From: Chitinophaga sancti
GTDB lineage: Bacteria > Bacteroidota > Bacteroidia > Chitinophagales > Chitinophagaceae
Length of the DNA: 64,000 nt
Reading direction: 5' to 3'
Assembly: GCF_034424315.1 (NCBI RefSeq)
Contig: NZ_CP139972.1
Span: 3,286,001 to 3,350,000 of the forward strand
Positions 41,492-49,292 of the stretch are shown here, in pieces. Positions within the stretch are counted from its first letter, which is position 1. Each line of letters starts with the position of its first letter. Both the position numbers and the translations under genes were made by a program. The notes under the pieces were generated by a model that made no database searches, was not told where the DNA came from, and was given only the letters and a program-made list of their open reading frames with translations.

Positions 41492-41537
41492 ATATATAAA
41501 AAAGGGCCGCCCGATTGGGCGGCCCTTTTTTATATAT
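41492..41537. terminator. 21-bp perfect bidirectional terminator
   Basis: Arms 41492-41512 and 41517-41537 are exact complements (core AAGGGCCGCCC/GGGCGGCCCTT) with a GATT loop, flanked by A and T runs. It lies just after the yidC stop on the minus strand. Confidence 0.92.
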
Positions 41538-41545
41538 CCAATTTT

Positions 41546-43384
41546 TTATTTACCTTTTTTACCCTGATTCACACCCTGCTGGCGCTTCTGCATATCTTCC
41601 AGCCGCTCCTGCCATTTGGACTTCGATGCCGGCTTCTTCTTATTCTCCTGAATCTGTGCGTGAATCTTATCATGATTAATGATAAACTTCTGGATCACCC
41701 ACTGCAGGAGGATACTGATCACGTTTGACAGGAAGTAATAGAATGTCAGTGCGGATGCCAGTTTGTTGAAGATACCTAACAGCATGATTGGGAAGATGTA
41801 AGGCATATACTTCATTACCGGATTGCTCTGATCAGCCATACCACGGTTATTGAACGCAAGCATTAAGCTGGTTGCGGTCATCAGCAATGTAAATAAGCTG
41901 ATATGGTTACCATAGAATGGTATATTGAATGGCAGGTTCAGAATTGAATCGTAGGTAGACAAGTCTTTTGCCCACAGGAAGCTTTCCTGTCTCAACTCGA
42001 TGGAAGAAGGGAAGAAGCTATACATCGCTACCAGGATTGGCAACTGCATCACTGCTGGTAAACAACCGCCTAAAGGATTCACACCTGCACTCTTGAACAG
42101 TTTCATCTGATCCATACCGAATGCCTGTTGGTCGTCGCCATGTTTCTTACGCAGTTCGTCAATTTCAGGCTTCAGCACCTTCATTTTCGCTGATGACACA
42201 TAGCTCTGGTAGGTGAATGGTGCTATCAGCAAACGGATGAAGAGGGTAAGCAGGATGATGATCACACCATAGTTATGAATAAATCCGCTCAGGAAGTTGA
42301 ACACAGGAATGATTACCCACTTGTTCACATATTTTACGAAAGCGAAGATACCTGTACCCAGTGGGATGATATTTTCCAGGCCAATATCATAAGATTTTAA
42401 GGTCTTATAGTGGTTAGGACCATAATAGATCTCGATTGGGAAGGTAAAGTCATGAGCTCTGTCATAAGGGATCTCCAGGCTGGTGAAAGACTGGCCTACG
42501 ATGTTGCCGCTTTCAGGAACTTTGGTATTGATCTCTGCTTTTTCAAAGTTGTGATCTTTCTTCGCGATGAAAGTAGTGTTGAAGAACTGTTGCTTTACGC
42601 TCAGCCACTGGATTTTGCCATCCAGTTCTTTGTGATTGGTACGCTGCAGGGTGAAGTAGTCGTGCTTACCATCAGCAGTTCTGTAGTGTACCTGGTTGTT
42701 CATGCGTTCGTTCTGCATATCCTGCTCTTGCTTGTCATTTTCATTATCCCATTGCAGAGATAATGTTTTCTGACCGGCAGGGATCACATTTTCCAGGCCA
42801 ACTGCATGAATGTCAAAATCTACAGCGTAGCTATCCTTTTTCAGGGTGTATACAAACTCCAGGTATTGACCGGGATTGGCGGTAGCGAGGTGATAAACCA
42901 AAGATTGGCTACCATCTGCCAGCTGTTGTACATTGCCACCAGTGAAGTAGAGATCTGCAGTATTTAATAAGGTATTGTTATTAGCCGGCACCTTCATGGA
43001 GATGCGGTTAAAAGAACTGTTTGCCAGTAATAAAGGAGTGCCTGCAAATGTCTTGAAAGCTTTCAGCTCCACAGTTTCAGGTTGACCACCCTGGTTGGAG
43101 AAGGTGATTTTCAGCACTTTGTTTTCCAGAACGGTTTTCTGTGCAGTACCGGTAGCAGCACCTGCAAAGGCCCCATATTGACCCGCCAGCCTTGTGGAAT
43201 CAGGCTTGCCTGGTGCGGCAGGGGTGGCAGTGTCTAAGTTTGCCTTGGGTTTATTAGCTTCAGTAATAGAATCCTGACGAGCTTTCTCTATTTCTGCTGC
43301 ATGTTGTTGCCTGGTATTGAAAAAAATGTACCCTACCAGCAACACACCCAGTAAGCTAAAACCAATGACCGAATTTCTGTCCAT
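41546..43384 (-). CDS. yidC: Membrane protein insertase YidC
   Basis: 612 residues: an N-terminal signal-anchor helix (about 5-17), a large periplasmic beta-supersandwich domain (about 75-350) typical of Gram-negative YidC, and the conserved insertase core (from about 365) with hydrophilic-groove helices; FTYQSYVSSAKMKVLKPEIDE and AVMQLPILVAMYSFF are landmarks. The basic C-terminal tail (KSKWQERLEDMQKRQQGVNQ) may contact the ribosome. It inserts membrane proteins alone or with SecYEG. It is preceded on the same strand by pyrG, separated by a 27-bp perfect hairpin. Confidence 0.96.
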   Translation of the reverse strand: MDRNSVIGFSLLGVLLVGYIFFNTRQQHAAEIEKARQDSITEANKPKANLDTATPAAPGKPDSTRLAGQYGAFAGAATGTAQKTVLENKVLKITFSNQGGQPETVELKAFKTFAGTPLLLANSSFNRISMKVPANNNTLLNTADLYFTGGNVQQLADGSQSLVYHLATANPGQYLEFVYTLKKDSYAVDFDIHAVGLENVIPAGQKTLSLQWDNENDKQEQDMQNERMNNQVHYRTADGKHDYFTLQRTNHKELDGKIQWLSVKQQFFNTTFIAKKDHNFEKAEINTKVPESGNIVGQSFTSLEIPYDRAHDFTFPIEIYYGPNHYKTLKSYDIGLENIIPLGTGIFAFVKYVNKWVIIPVFNFLSGFIHNYGVIIILLTLFIRLLIAPFTYQSYVSSAKMKVLKPEIDELRKKHGDDQQAFGMDQMKLFKSAGVNPLGGCLPAVMQLPILVAMYSFFPSSIELRQESFLWAKDLSTYDSILNLPFNIPFYGNHISLFTLLMTATSLMLAFNNRGMADQSNPVMKYMPYIFPIMLLGIFNKLASALTFYYFLSNVISILLQWVIQKFIINHDKIHAQIQENKKKPASKSKWQERLEDMQKRQQGVNQGKKGK

Positions 43385-43441
43385 TGAAATTACAATTAAA
43401 ATTTAGGCAGCGAAGGTAAGCAAAATGTGGGGGTATAAATG

Positions 43442-43500
43442 CCGAAAGGACTATTTTTTAGGTCATTGGGATGCAATGACCTAAAAAATAGTCCTTTCGG
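43442..43500. terminator. 27-bp perfect hairpin between pyrG and yidC
   Basis: Bases 43442-43468 and 43474-43500 are exact reverse complements around a 5-base loop. A run of T occurs inside the arms, not after them. It starts 22 bases behind the pyrG stop on the minus strand and may end or stabilise that transcript. Confidence 0.85.
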
Positions 43501-43522
43501 TGGGCTTTTGCCGCTAATATTA

Positions 43523-45169
43523 TTATTGTGCTACCTCTTCAGCCACCTTAGTTTTGTTTGTTTTGTCTTCAGCATACTGTTTAGCAGCGCCGATGAAATG
43601 AACAAACAGCGGTGCTGGCCTTTCCACTGTGCTTTTCAGCTCAGGGTGGAACTGGCAACCTACAAAGAACGGATGGTTGGGCAATTCTACCATTTCCACC
43701 AGTCCGCTTTCTGGGTTACGGCCGGAAGCAGTCATACCTGCTTTTTCGAAATCGCCCATGTACTGACTATTAAATTCGTAACGGTGACGGTGACGTTCAC
43801 TGATCTTAGTGCTAGCGTAGATGGCAGCAGCTTTGGAACCTGGAGTCAGTTCACAGCTGTAAGCACCCAAACGCATCGTACCACCTTTGGCAGTGATCTT
43901 CTTCTGCTCTTCCATGAGGCCAATCACCGGATGACTGGTTTCAGGATTCATTTCTGTAGAGTGAGCATCTTTCCAGCCAATCACATTACGGGCGTATTCC
44001 ACAACGCTCATCTGCATACCCAGACAAATACCAAAGAATGGCAGGTTGTTTTCACGGGCATACTGTATAGCGGTGATCTTACCTTCGATACCACGATGGC
44101 CAAAACCTGGTGCTACCAGCAGACCATCCAGGTTACGCAGTTTCTCTGCTACATTTTCAGAGGTAAGGAATTCAGAATGAATATTTTGAACGATTACTTT
44201 ACATTCGTTCATCGCGCCTGCGTGGATGAAGGATTCCAGGATAGATTTGTATGCATCCTGTAATTCTACATATTTACCAATCAGACCGATGGTTACTTTA
44301 GACTTTGGATATTTCAGTTTGTCGAGGAAACCACGCCATTTGGTCATGTCTGGTTCTTTCTCAATAGGAATACCCATTTTCTTCATACAGATCACATCCA
44401 GTTTCTCTTTCAACATCTCCAGCGGCACTTCGTAGATGGTGCTCATGTCTGTTGCCTCGATCACCGCGTCAACGGTTACGTTACAGAACAGTGCGATCTT
44501 CTTTTTCAGATCGTTGTACATTGGCTCTTCGGTACGGCACACGATAACATCCGGGTGCACACCGTTTTCGCTCATCATTTTTACTGAGTGCTGAGTTGGT
44601 TTGGTTTTCAACTCTTTAGCTGCACGCAGGTAAGGGATAAGGGTCAGGTGAACAACCAGGCAATCCTGCTCATCCAGTTCCCACTGAAGCTGGCGAACTG
44701 CCTCAATGTAAGGGAGTGATTCAATGTCGCCTACGGTACCACCCAACTCAGTAATGACGATATCATATTTCCCGTCTTTGCCTAACAGGAGAATACGACG
44801 TTTGATTTCGTCGGTGATGTGCGGAACTACCTGAACGGTTTTACCAAGGTAGGCTCCTTCACGTTCCTTATTAATTACTGTTTGATAAATGCGGCCTGTG
44901 GTCACATTGTTGGCCTGTGAAGTAGGAATGTTCAGAAAACGTTCGTAGTGTCCCAGGTCCAGGTCAGTTTCGGCGCCATCTTCGGTTACAAAGCATTCCC
45001 CATGTTCATATGGGTTTAATGTTCCCGGATCCACATTGATATATGGATCGAACTTTTGAATAGTCACTCTAAAGCCGCGTGCCTGCAGTAATTTTGCTAG
45101 GGAAGCTGCGATAATTCCTTTACCCAATGAGGATGTAACACCTCCCGTAACGAAGATATATTTTGCCAT
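43523..45169 (-). CDS. pyrG: CTP synthase
   Basis: 548 residues from ATG 45169 (MAKYIFVTGGVTSSLGKGIIAASL); an in-frame extension of 33 codons is rejected because it runs through the promoter leader. The amidoligase domain (1-270, P-loop GGVTSSLGKG, DPYINVDPGTLNPYEHGE) is followed by a class I glutamine amidotransferase domain (Cys in FFGICLGMQ; His and Glu near GCQFHPELKS). It makes CTP from UTP, ATP and glutamine in the cytosol. A canonical Bacteroidota promoter stands about 100 bases upstream. A long perfect hairpin follows the gene. Confidence 0.97.
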   Translation of the reverse strand: MAKYIFVTGGVTSSLGKGIIAASLAKLLQARGFRVTIQKFDPYINVDPGTLNPYEHGECFVTEDGAETDLDLGHYERFLNIPTSQANNVTTGRIYQTVINKEREGAYLGKTVQVVPHITDEIKRRILLLGKDGKYDIVITELGGTVGDIESLPYIEAVRQLQWELDEQDCLVVHLTLIPYLRAAKELKTKPTQHSVKMMSENGVHPDVIVCRTEEPMYNDLKKKIALFCNVTVDAVIEATDMSTIYEVPLEMLKEKLDVICMKKMGIPIEKEPDMTKWRGFLDKLKYPKSKVTIGLIGKYVELQDAYKSILESFIHAGAMNECKVIVQNIHSEFLTSENVAEKLRNLDGLLVAPGFGHRGIEGKITAIQYARENNLPFFGICLGMQMSVVEYARNVIGWKDAHSTEMNPETSHPVIGLMEEQKKITAKGGTMRLGAYSCELTPGSKAAAIYASTKISERHRHRYEFNSQYMGDFEKAGMTASGRNPESGLVEMVELPNHPFFVGCQFHPELKSTVERPAPLFVHFIGAAKQYAEDKTNKTKVAEEVAQ

Positions 45170-45518
45170 AAAATCTATAATTCTGTAGAATACTTGACCT
45201 AAAAGGGAAGTGCCGGACGACGTTTGGTGTAACCAGTCAAGTAAAAGTAACTTCCGAAGGTCATGCAAAGTTACACAAATTTAATGCGCACCCAAAACGG
45301 ATTTTCACATTTCACTGAGTGTATACATGTAAGAGACTAATTATAAATGGTATTAGGGGGATAAAATGCATTTCAAAAAAACTTGCGGGGTATTGCTCCC
45401 GTTTTTGAAGCGTAATCGCTGTGGCGGGCTGTGGGATTGAAAAGGATGGTTTAAATCTATTCCCGGTGGCGGGCCGCTGAATTATTTGTAATTTCGCGAT
45501 CCGAAATAATTATCAAAC
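45170..45518. other. Divergent promoter region of pyrG and the thioesterase gene
   Basis: 349 bases without a gene. It contains the pyrG promoter (45266-45296) and a -7-like TAATTTCG (45489-45496) before the thioesterase start. I see nothing else. Confidence 0.5.
45266..45296 (-). promoter_or_regulatory. Promoter of pyrG
   Basis: On the minus strand TTTG (45296-45293) and TAACTTTG (45273-45266) are exactly 19 bases apart, a textbook Bacteroidota -33/-7 pair, leaving a leader of roughly 90 bases. Confidence 0.75.
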
Positions 45519-46034
45519 ATGACTCTAACGCCAAAGCGCGCACAGGAATCCCTGATCCAGATGACTGAGCTGGTATTGCCCAATGATACCAACGTATATA
45601 CCAACCTGATGGGAGGTCGCCTGATGTACTGGATGGATATCGCTGCCGCCCTTGCCAGCATGAAGCATTGTGCTGCACCAACGGTTACCGCCTCGGTAGA
45701 CAACATTTCTTTTGAGAACCCCATTCGTCTTGGTAATGCAGTTCACATTGAAGCAAAGGTGAGCCGTGCATTCAATACAAGTATGGAAGTTCACCTGAAA
45801 GTATGGGGAGAAGACCCGGTACAGCAGTATCGTTACAAATCCAACGAGGCTTTCATGACTTTTGTAGCCCTGGATCCAAATGGTAATCCCCGCCCGGTAT
45901 CCCCGATTATTGCAGAAACTGAAGAGGAAAAAACTTTATACGAAGGTGCATTGCGCCGCAGACAGCTCCGATTGATCCTGGGCGGAAAAATGAAGCCGCA
46001 GGATGCAGAAGAGCTGAAAGCACTGTTTATTTAA
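45519..46034 (+). CDS. Acyl-CoA thioesterase, hotdog fold (YciA-like)
   Basis: 171 residues. A single HotDog domain with TNLMGGRLMYWMDIAAALASMKH, in which the Asp of the catalytic helix is kept, and the strand pair VTASVDNISFENPIRLGNAVHIEAKV. Such enzymes hydrolyse acyl-CoA esters in the cytosol. The tail (GALRRRQLRLILGGKMKPQ) extends past the domain, as in the hexameric YciA group. Its stop codon overlaps that of the convergent HD-domain gene. Substrate chain length is unknown. Confidence 0.87.
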   Translation: MTLTPKRAQESLIQMTELVLPNDTNVYTNLMGGRLMYWMDIAAALASMKHCAAPTVTASVDNISFENPIRLGNAVHIEAKVSRAFNTSMEVHLKVWGEDPVQQYRYKSNEAFMTFVALDPNGNPRPVSPIIAETEEEKTLYEGALRRRQLRLILGGKMKPQDAEELKALFI

Positions 46035-46675
46035 TGCCATTCTTTATAGAATTGTTCGAGGAAAGACTCCATAAAGGCATGCCTTTCGGCGGCCATTTCC
46101 CTTCCGGTAGTGGTGTTCATTTTATCCTTCAGTAAGAGCAGTTTTTCATAAAAATGATTGATAGTAGGGGCAGTGCTGTTTTTGTACTGTTCCCTGCTCA
46201 TTTGCAGGTCTGGTGGTATGGCCGGATCGTATATCGCCCTGTTTTTGAACCCTCCGTAATTAAATGCACGGGCTATGCCAATGGCCCCGATGGCATCCAA
46301 CCTGTCTGCATCCTGCACAACTGCCAGCTCTGGCGAGGTAAATTTACCTTCATTATGCCCTCCTTTGAAGGAGATATTTTCTATAATGGCAATTACGTGC
46401 GTAATGATATCCACCCCTACCCCCTGAGATTCCAGGAACTGACGGGCCCTGGCAGGACCAATTGCTTCATCGCCGCCATGGAACTTGGCATCGGCAATGT
46501 CGTGGAGCAGGGCTCCCAATGATACGATTAAAGGATTGACTGTTTCTCTGGCCGCGATTTCATTGGCAGTATGCCATACTCGATGAATGTGCCACCAGTC
46601 ATGGCCACCTTCTGCCTGGGCTAATTCCTGTTTTACATAGGTAACAGTGCTGTCTATCAGTTGATCTTGCGTCAT
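46031..46675 (-). CDS. HD-domain phosphohydrolase
   Basis: 214 residues. The metal-binding HD motif is complete: His in GGHDWWHIHRVW, His-Asp in LGALLHDIADAKF and Asp in VVQDADRLDAIGAIGIARAF, the arrangement of YedJ-like proteins. These hydrolyse phosphate esters, possibly nucleotides; the natural substrate is unknown. The -7 box TATATTTG (46688-46681 on this strand) ends 6 bases before the ATG, so the mRNA is probably leaderless. It is convergent with the thioesterase gene with overlapping stop codons. Confidence 0.85.
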   Translation of the reverse strand: MTQDQLIDSTVTYVKQELAQAEGGHDWWHIHRVWHTANEIAARETVNPLIVSLGALLHDIADAKFHGGDEAIGPARARQFLESQGVGVDIITHVIAIIENISFKGGHNEGKFTSPELAVVQDADRLDAIGAIGIARAFNYGGFKNRAIYDPAIPPDLQMSREQYKNSTAPTINHFYEKLLLLKDKMNTTTGREMAAERHAFMESFLEQFYKEWH

Positions 46676-47297
46676 AAGATCAAATATAAGCAGGCTAATG
46701 GGGCTAAAAAAATAGGAAAAACGAAGAAAAGGAGAAATGGAAAAGGCATCTCATAAGTGTAAAATGGGTTTAGAGAAGAATGCTCGTTGTATAACCTTCT
46801 TTCCATTTTCTATCTCTCCTCCCCGATATTCAGGCATGCAATCAGAATAATCAACAGGGATCTTGCTTCACTAAGATATTCTTCGTTTTTCCTTTCCTTT
46901 CAATGTTTGGATCTTCGACAGACTAGTTGATGTACCGGCTTCGTAGTTGTTGTGTACAATGGTTAGTTGATGCAGGTTGCCGGCCAGGCGATCTTTAAAT
47001 TTTGGTTGATAAAATGTTGACGGCTTAGTTGATAAAATGTATATGTCTTAATGGCTTCCGGATCGATACCTTAACGAGGCCCCTTTTGGGCCTCTATCTA
47101 TAAGGTATATACTTCAGGGAAGCGGGAATTATTTTCTTAAAAATTGGCGCGGCTGAAGGCGGGAAAACCTTGATTACCGGACTTCGAGGTCAATAACTTT
47201 GCTGACCTTTGCTGACCCTAGCCTCGGCAGTCCTCCCGCCTTTTACCGCTACTGATTTTTAGGTAGCAATATGCCCTTTCGGCATATTGGAATTATC
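46676..47297. other. Long gene-free stretch with several hairpins
   Basis: No gene is supported. Short repeats of TAGTTGAT and TTGATAAAATGT occur at about 46925-47040. Three consecutive hairpin structures follow: nested stems ATACCTTA/TAAGGTAT and GAGGCCC/GGGCCTC (47066-47108), an outer stem AAGGCGGGA/TCCCGCCTT (47156-47242) and CAATATGCC/GGCATATTG (47266-47288). This could be a structured RNA, but I match no known class. Confidence 0.45.
47266..47288. terminator. Hairpin next to a small ORF
   Basis: CAATATGCC-CTTTC-GGCATATTG, 9-bp perfect stem, begins 10 bases after the minus-strand ORF stop at 47298. No clear T-run follows on either strand. Confidence 0.4.
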
Positions 47298-47486
47298 TTA
47301 TAACGCAGAACCGGCTATTATTCTTCTATCGTAGATAGATACCATGCCTTTGACTGGCTTCAGACGGGTTGTTGACTGATCTGTTCTGGTAGTGGAAGTG
47401 TCTATTTTTAATATGCTACCCAGGTGAGCAAATGGTGCCTTCCTGATGATAACTCTACTAAACCTGTTTTTTGACGCGATTCGCAT
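47298..47486 (-). CDS. Small ORF of uncertain reality
   Basis: 62 codons from ATG 47486: MRIASKNRFSRVIIRKAPF, then a Thr/Ser/Arg-rich middle (TSTTRTDQSTTRL) and VSIYDRRIIAGSAL. Basic and low in acidic residues, no signal peptide, no Cys. It is followed by a small hairpin. I do not recognise it, and it may be an accidental open frame in a gene-poor region. Its Thr/Ser-rich middle made me consider a peptide precursor, but the leader and Cys expected of one are missing. Confidence 0.2.
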   Translation of the reverse strand: MRIASKNRFSRVIIRKAPFAHLGSILKIDTSTTRTDQSTTRLKPVKGMVSIYDRRIIAGSAL

Positions 47487-47758
47487 ACTTAGGGAATAAT
47501 CACATTATAAATAATTACATTCTTCACTTTTCCGCTTTTCCTCCTTATATAATTCCATACCCTCTCCTATTTCTGACATAAAAGTAATAATCATTATCTA
47601 ATATTTAACAAGAAATCACATTAAATATAGATATATTTATTTTTACAATATAACAGAGAAAATAGACAAGTATCCTGGAATGCAATTAGTTAGATAAAAA
47701 CAACTTCCCTGGAAGAATTTTATTCTTCTAAAACAAATTCATATGTAAAAAATTATAA

Positions 47759-48340
47759 TTAGTCTTTTTTTACCAGCACGTCTGTTATCTGGTTGAGTTG
47801 TTTTACTTTTTCCGAGAAATCGCCTTTAATCCTTTCGCGGATCAATTGGAGTTTATCTAAAATTTCATTCAGCGACCCTGGCAATGCATCCTGCAATACT
47901 TCTTTGAGTCTTTTGGCAATGGTGGGAGATTTGCCGTTGGTGGAGATGGCTATCTTGAGGTTGCCTTTTTGAACGACTGAACCCAGGTAAAAGTCACACA
48001 GTTCCGGGGTGTCAGCTACATTTATTAATACTTTACTGCATTTTGCCTTTTCCCAGACAAAATAGTTGAACTCATGGTCGCTGGTGGCAGCTATGGCCAG
48101 GTCTTTTCCAAACATATCACCGCAGGAAAATTCCTTTTGCACCAGCGATACGTTTGGTGCATTTTTGACTAATGCCTCCAATTCCGGCAGAAACCAGGTG
48201 GCTACTACCGTCAGGTTAGCAGTCGGGCAATTATCAAGGAGTGCACTTACCTTTTCAAGTCCGACAACGCCACCGCCTACCACTAAGATCTGGAGACGAT
48301 GTACCTTGAAGAATACGGGAAACAAATGATTCTCTTCCAT
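47759..48340 (-). CDS. Precorrin-2 dehydrogenase / sirohydrochlorin ferrochelatase (CysG N-terminal type)
   Basis: 193 residues. An NAD-binding Rossmann start (ILVVGGGVVGLEKVSALL) and the family motifs AATSDHEFNYFV and NVADTPELCDFYLGSVVQKGNLKIAISTNGKSP are visible, the last containing the catalytic Asp region. It oxidises precorrin-2 and inserts Fe to make siroheme in the cytosol. It corresponds to the N-terminal part of CysG; the methyltransferase part is the separate gene 21 bases upstream. Siroheme is needed by the sulfite reductase encoded first in the operon. Confidence 0.92.
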   Translation of the reverse strand: MEENHLFPVFFKVHRLQILVVGGGVVGLEKVSALLDNCPTANLTVVATWFLPELEALVKNAPNVSLVQKEFSCGDMFGKDLAIAATSDHEFNYFVWEKAKCSKVLINVADTPELCDFYLGSVVQKGNLKIAISTNGKSPTIAKRLKEVLQDALPGSLNEILDKLQLIRERIKGDFSEKVKQLNQITDVLVKKD

Positions 48341-48361
48341 ACGAACCGCTTTAATATAAAT

Positions 48362-49138
48362 TTACACAGCTATTTTCAATTCTGCTGCTATTCTATCCTG
48401 CACTGCTATGAACGTTTCATGGAAGCGTACTACCTCCCCCACTATTATAATAGCCGGGTTTTTTAGCTCCTCCCGACGAGCAATGTTTACCAGATCGGAA
48501 ACAGTACCAATGCCGATCTTTTGTGTAGGCAAGGTACCATTCTGAATGATAGCTGCGGGCACATTTCCCTTGCCCTCAGCGACATAGGCAGCGGATATTT
48601 CCTCTAATTTACTCATTCCCATCAAGATAACCACGGTTGTATCTGCATGAATAGCATGCACCAGGTCGCGGGATAAATCACCATCCTGCGTGGTACCGGC
48701 TACTACCCAGAAACCTTCGCTCACATTGCGGGCTGTAACGGGAATACTGTTGAAACCAGGCACGGAGATGGCACTGGTCACACCAGGTACTACTTCTGTT
48801 TGAATATTAAACTGTCGGGCAAAGGTCAGTTCCTCCTGCCCTCGGCCAAATACGAACGAATCGCCGCCTTTCAGTCTTACAACACTACCATAGGTCAGGG
48901 CATACTTCACGATCATGCGATTGATCTCATCCTGAGAGTACACGTGCATACCCGCTCTCTTGCCCACGAAACGTTTCAGGCAATTGCAAGGTGCATGTTC
49001 CAGCAGTTCATTGTTTGACAATGCATCGTAAAGGATGACCCTTGCCTGCTGTATGGCCTTCAGACCTTTTACAGTAATCAGCTCAGGATCTCCGGGGCCA
49101 GCGCCCACCAGGGTTAATTTGGGAGTAATCTGCTGCAT
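48362..49138 (-). CDS. cobA: Uroporphyrinogen-III C-methyltransferase
   Basis: 258 residues, full-length SUMT. LTLVGAGPGDPELITVKGL, VRLKGGDSFVFGRGQEE and VVPGVTSAISVPGFNSIPVTAR are the classic SAM-binding and catalytic motifs. It methylates uroporphyrinogen III twice to precorrin-2, the branch point to siroheme and cobalamin. It is followed after 21 bases by the dehydrogenase/chelatase gene and preceded by the sulfite reductase gene with a structured 154-base gap. Confidence 0.95.
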   Translation of the reverse strand: MQQITPKLTLVGAGPGDPELITVKGLKAIQQARVILYDALSNNELLEHAPCNCLKRFVGKRAGMHVYSQDEINRMIVKYALTYGSVVRLKGGDSFVFGRGQEELTFARQFNIQTEVVPGVTSAISVPGFNSIPVTARNVSEGFWVVAGTTQDGDLSRDLVHAIHADTTVVILMGMSKLEEISAAYVAEGKGNVPAAIIQNGTLPTQKIGIGTVSDLVNIARREELKNPAIIIVGEVVRFHETFIAVQDRIAAELKIAV

Positions 49139-49184
49139 AGTGTACTAATTTAAAATGTGATCGTTGTCGCACAACCGGAACATA

Positions 49185-49281
49185 AGGCTGACTAAAAAGG
49201 TGCCCCCTCTCGGATGGGTGATGGAGACGAAATGGCTTTTACGCAATTCTCAGCGCCTTCATTTTACTTTTTAGTCAACCT
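49185..49281 (-). repeat. Inverted repeat enclosing a structured gap between sulfite reductase and cobA
   Basis: AGGCTGACTAAAAA (49185-49198) pairs with TTTTTAGTCAACCT (49268-49281) with one mismatch, enclosing 69 bases. It lies directly behind the sulfite reductase stop and 47 bases before the cobA start. It may be a terminator/processing structure that lowers cobA expression. Confidence 0.5.
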
Positions 49282-49292
49282 ATATTATTTAT

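Noticed and set aside
45170..45268. N-terminal extension of CTP synthase
   Set aside because: MAKYIFVTGG at 45169 is the conserved start; the extension would run through the leader up to the -7 box.
47298..47486. Second RiPP precursor candidate
   Set aside because: Thr/Ser-rich, but no leader of the type at 35183, no Cys, and no modifying enzyme next to it; kept only as a weak ORF.
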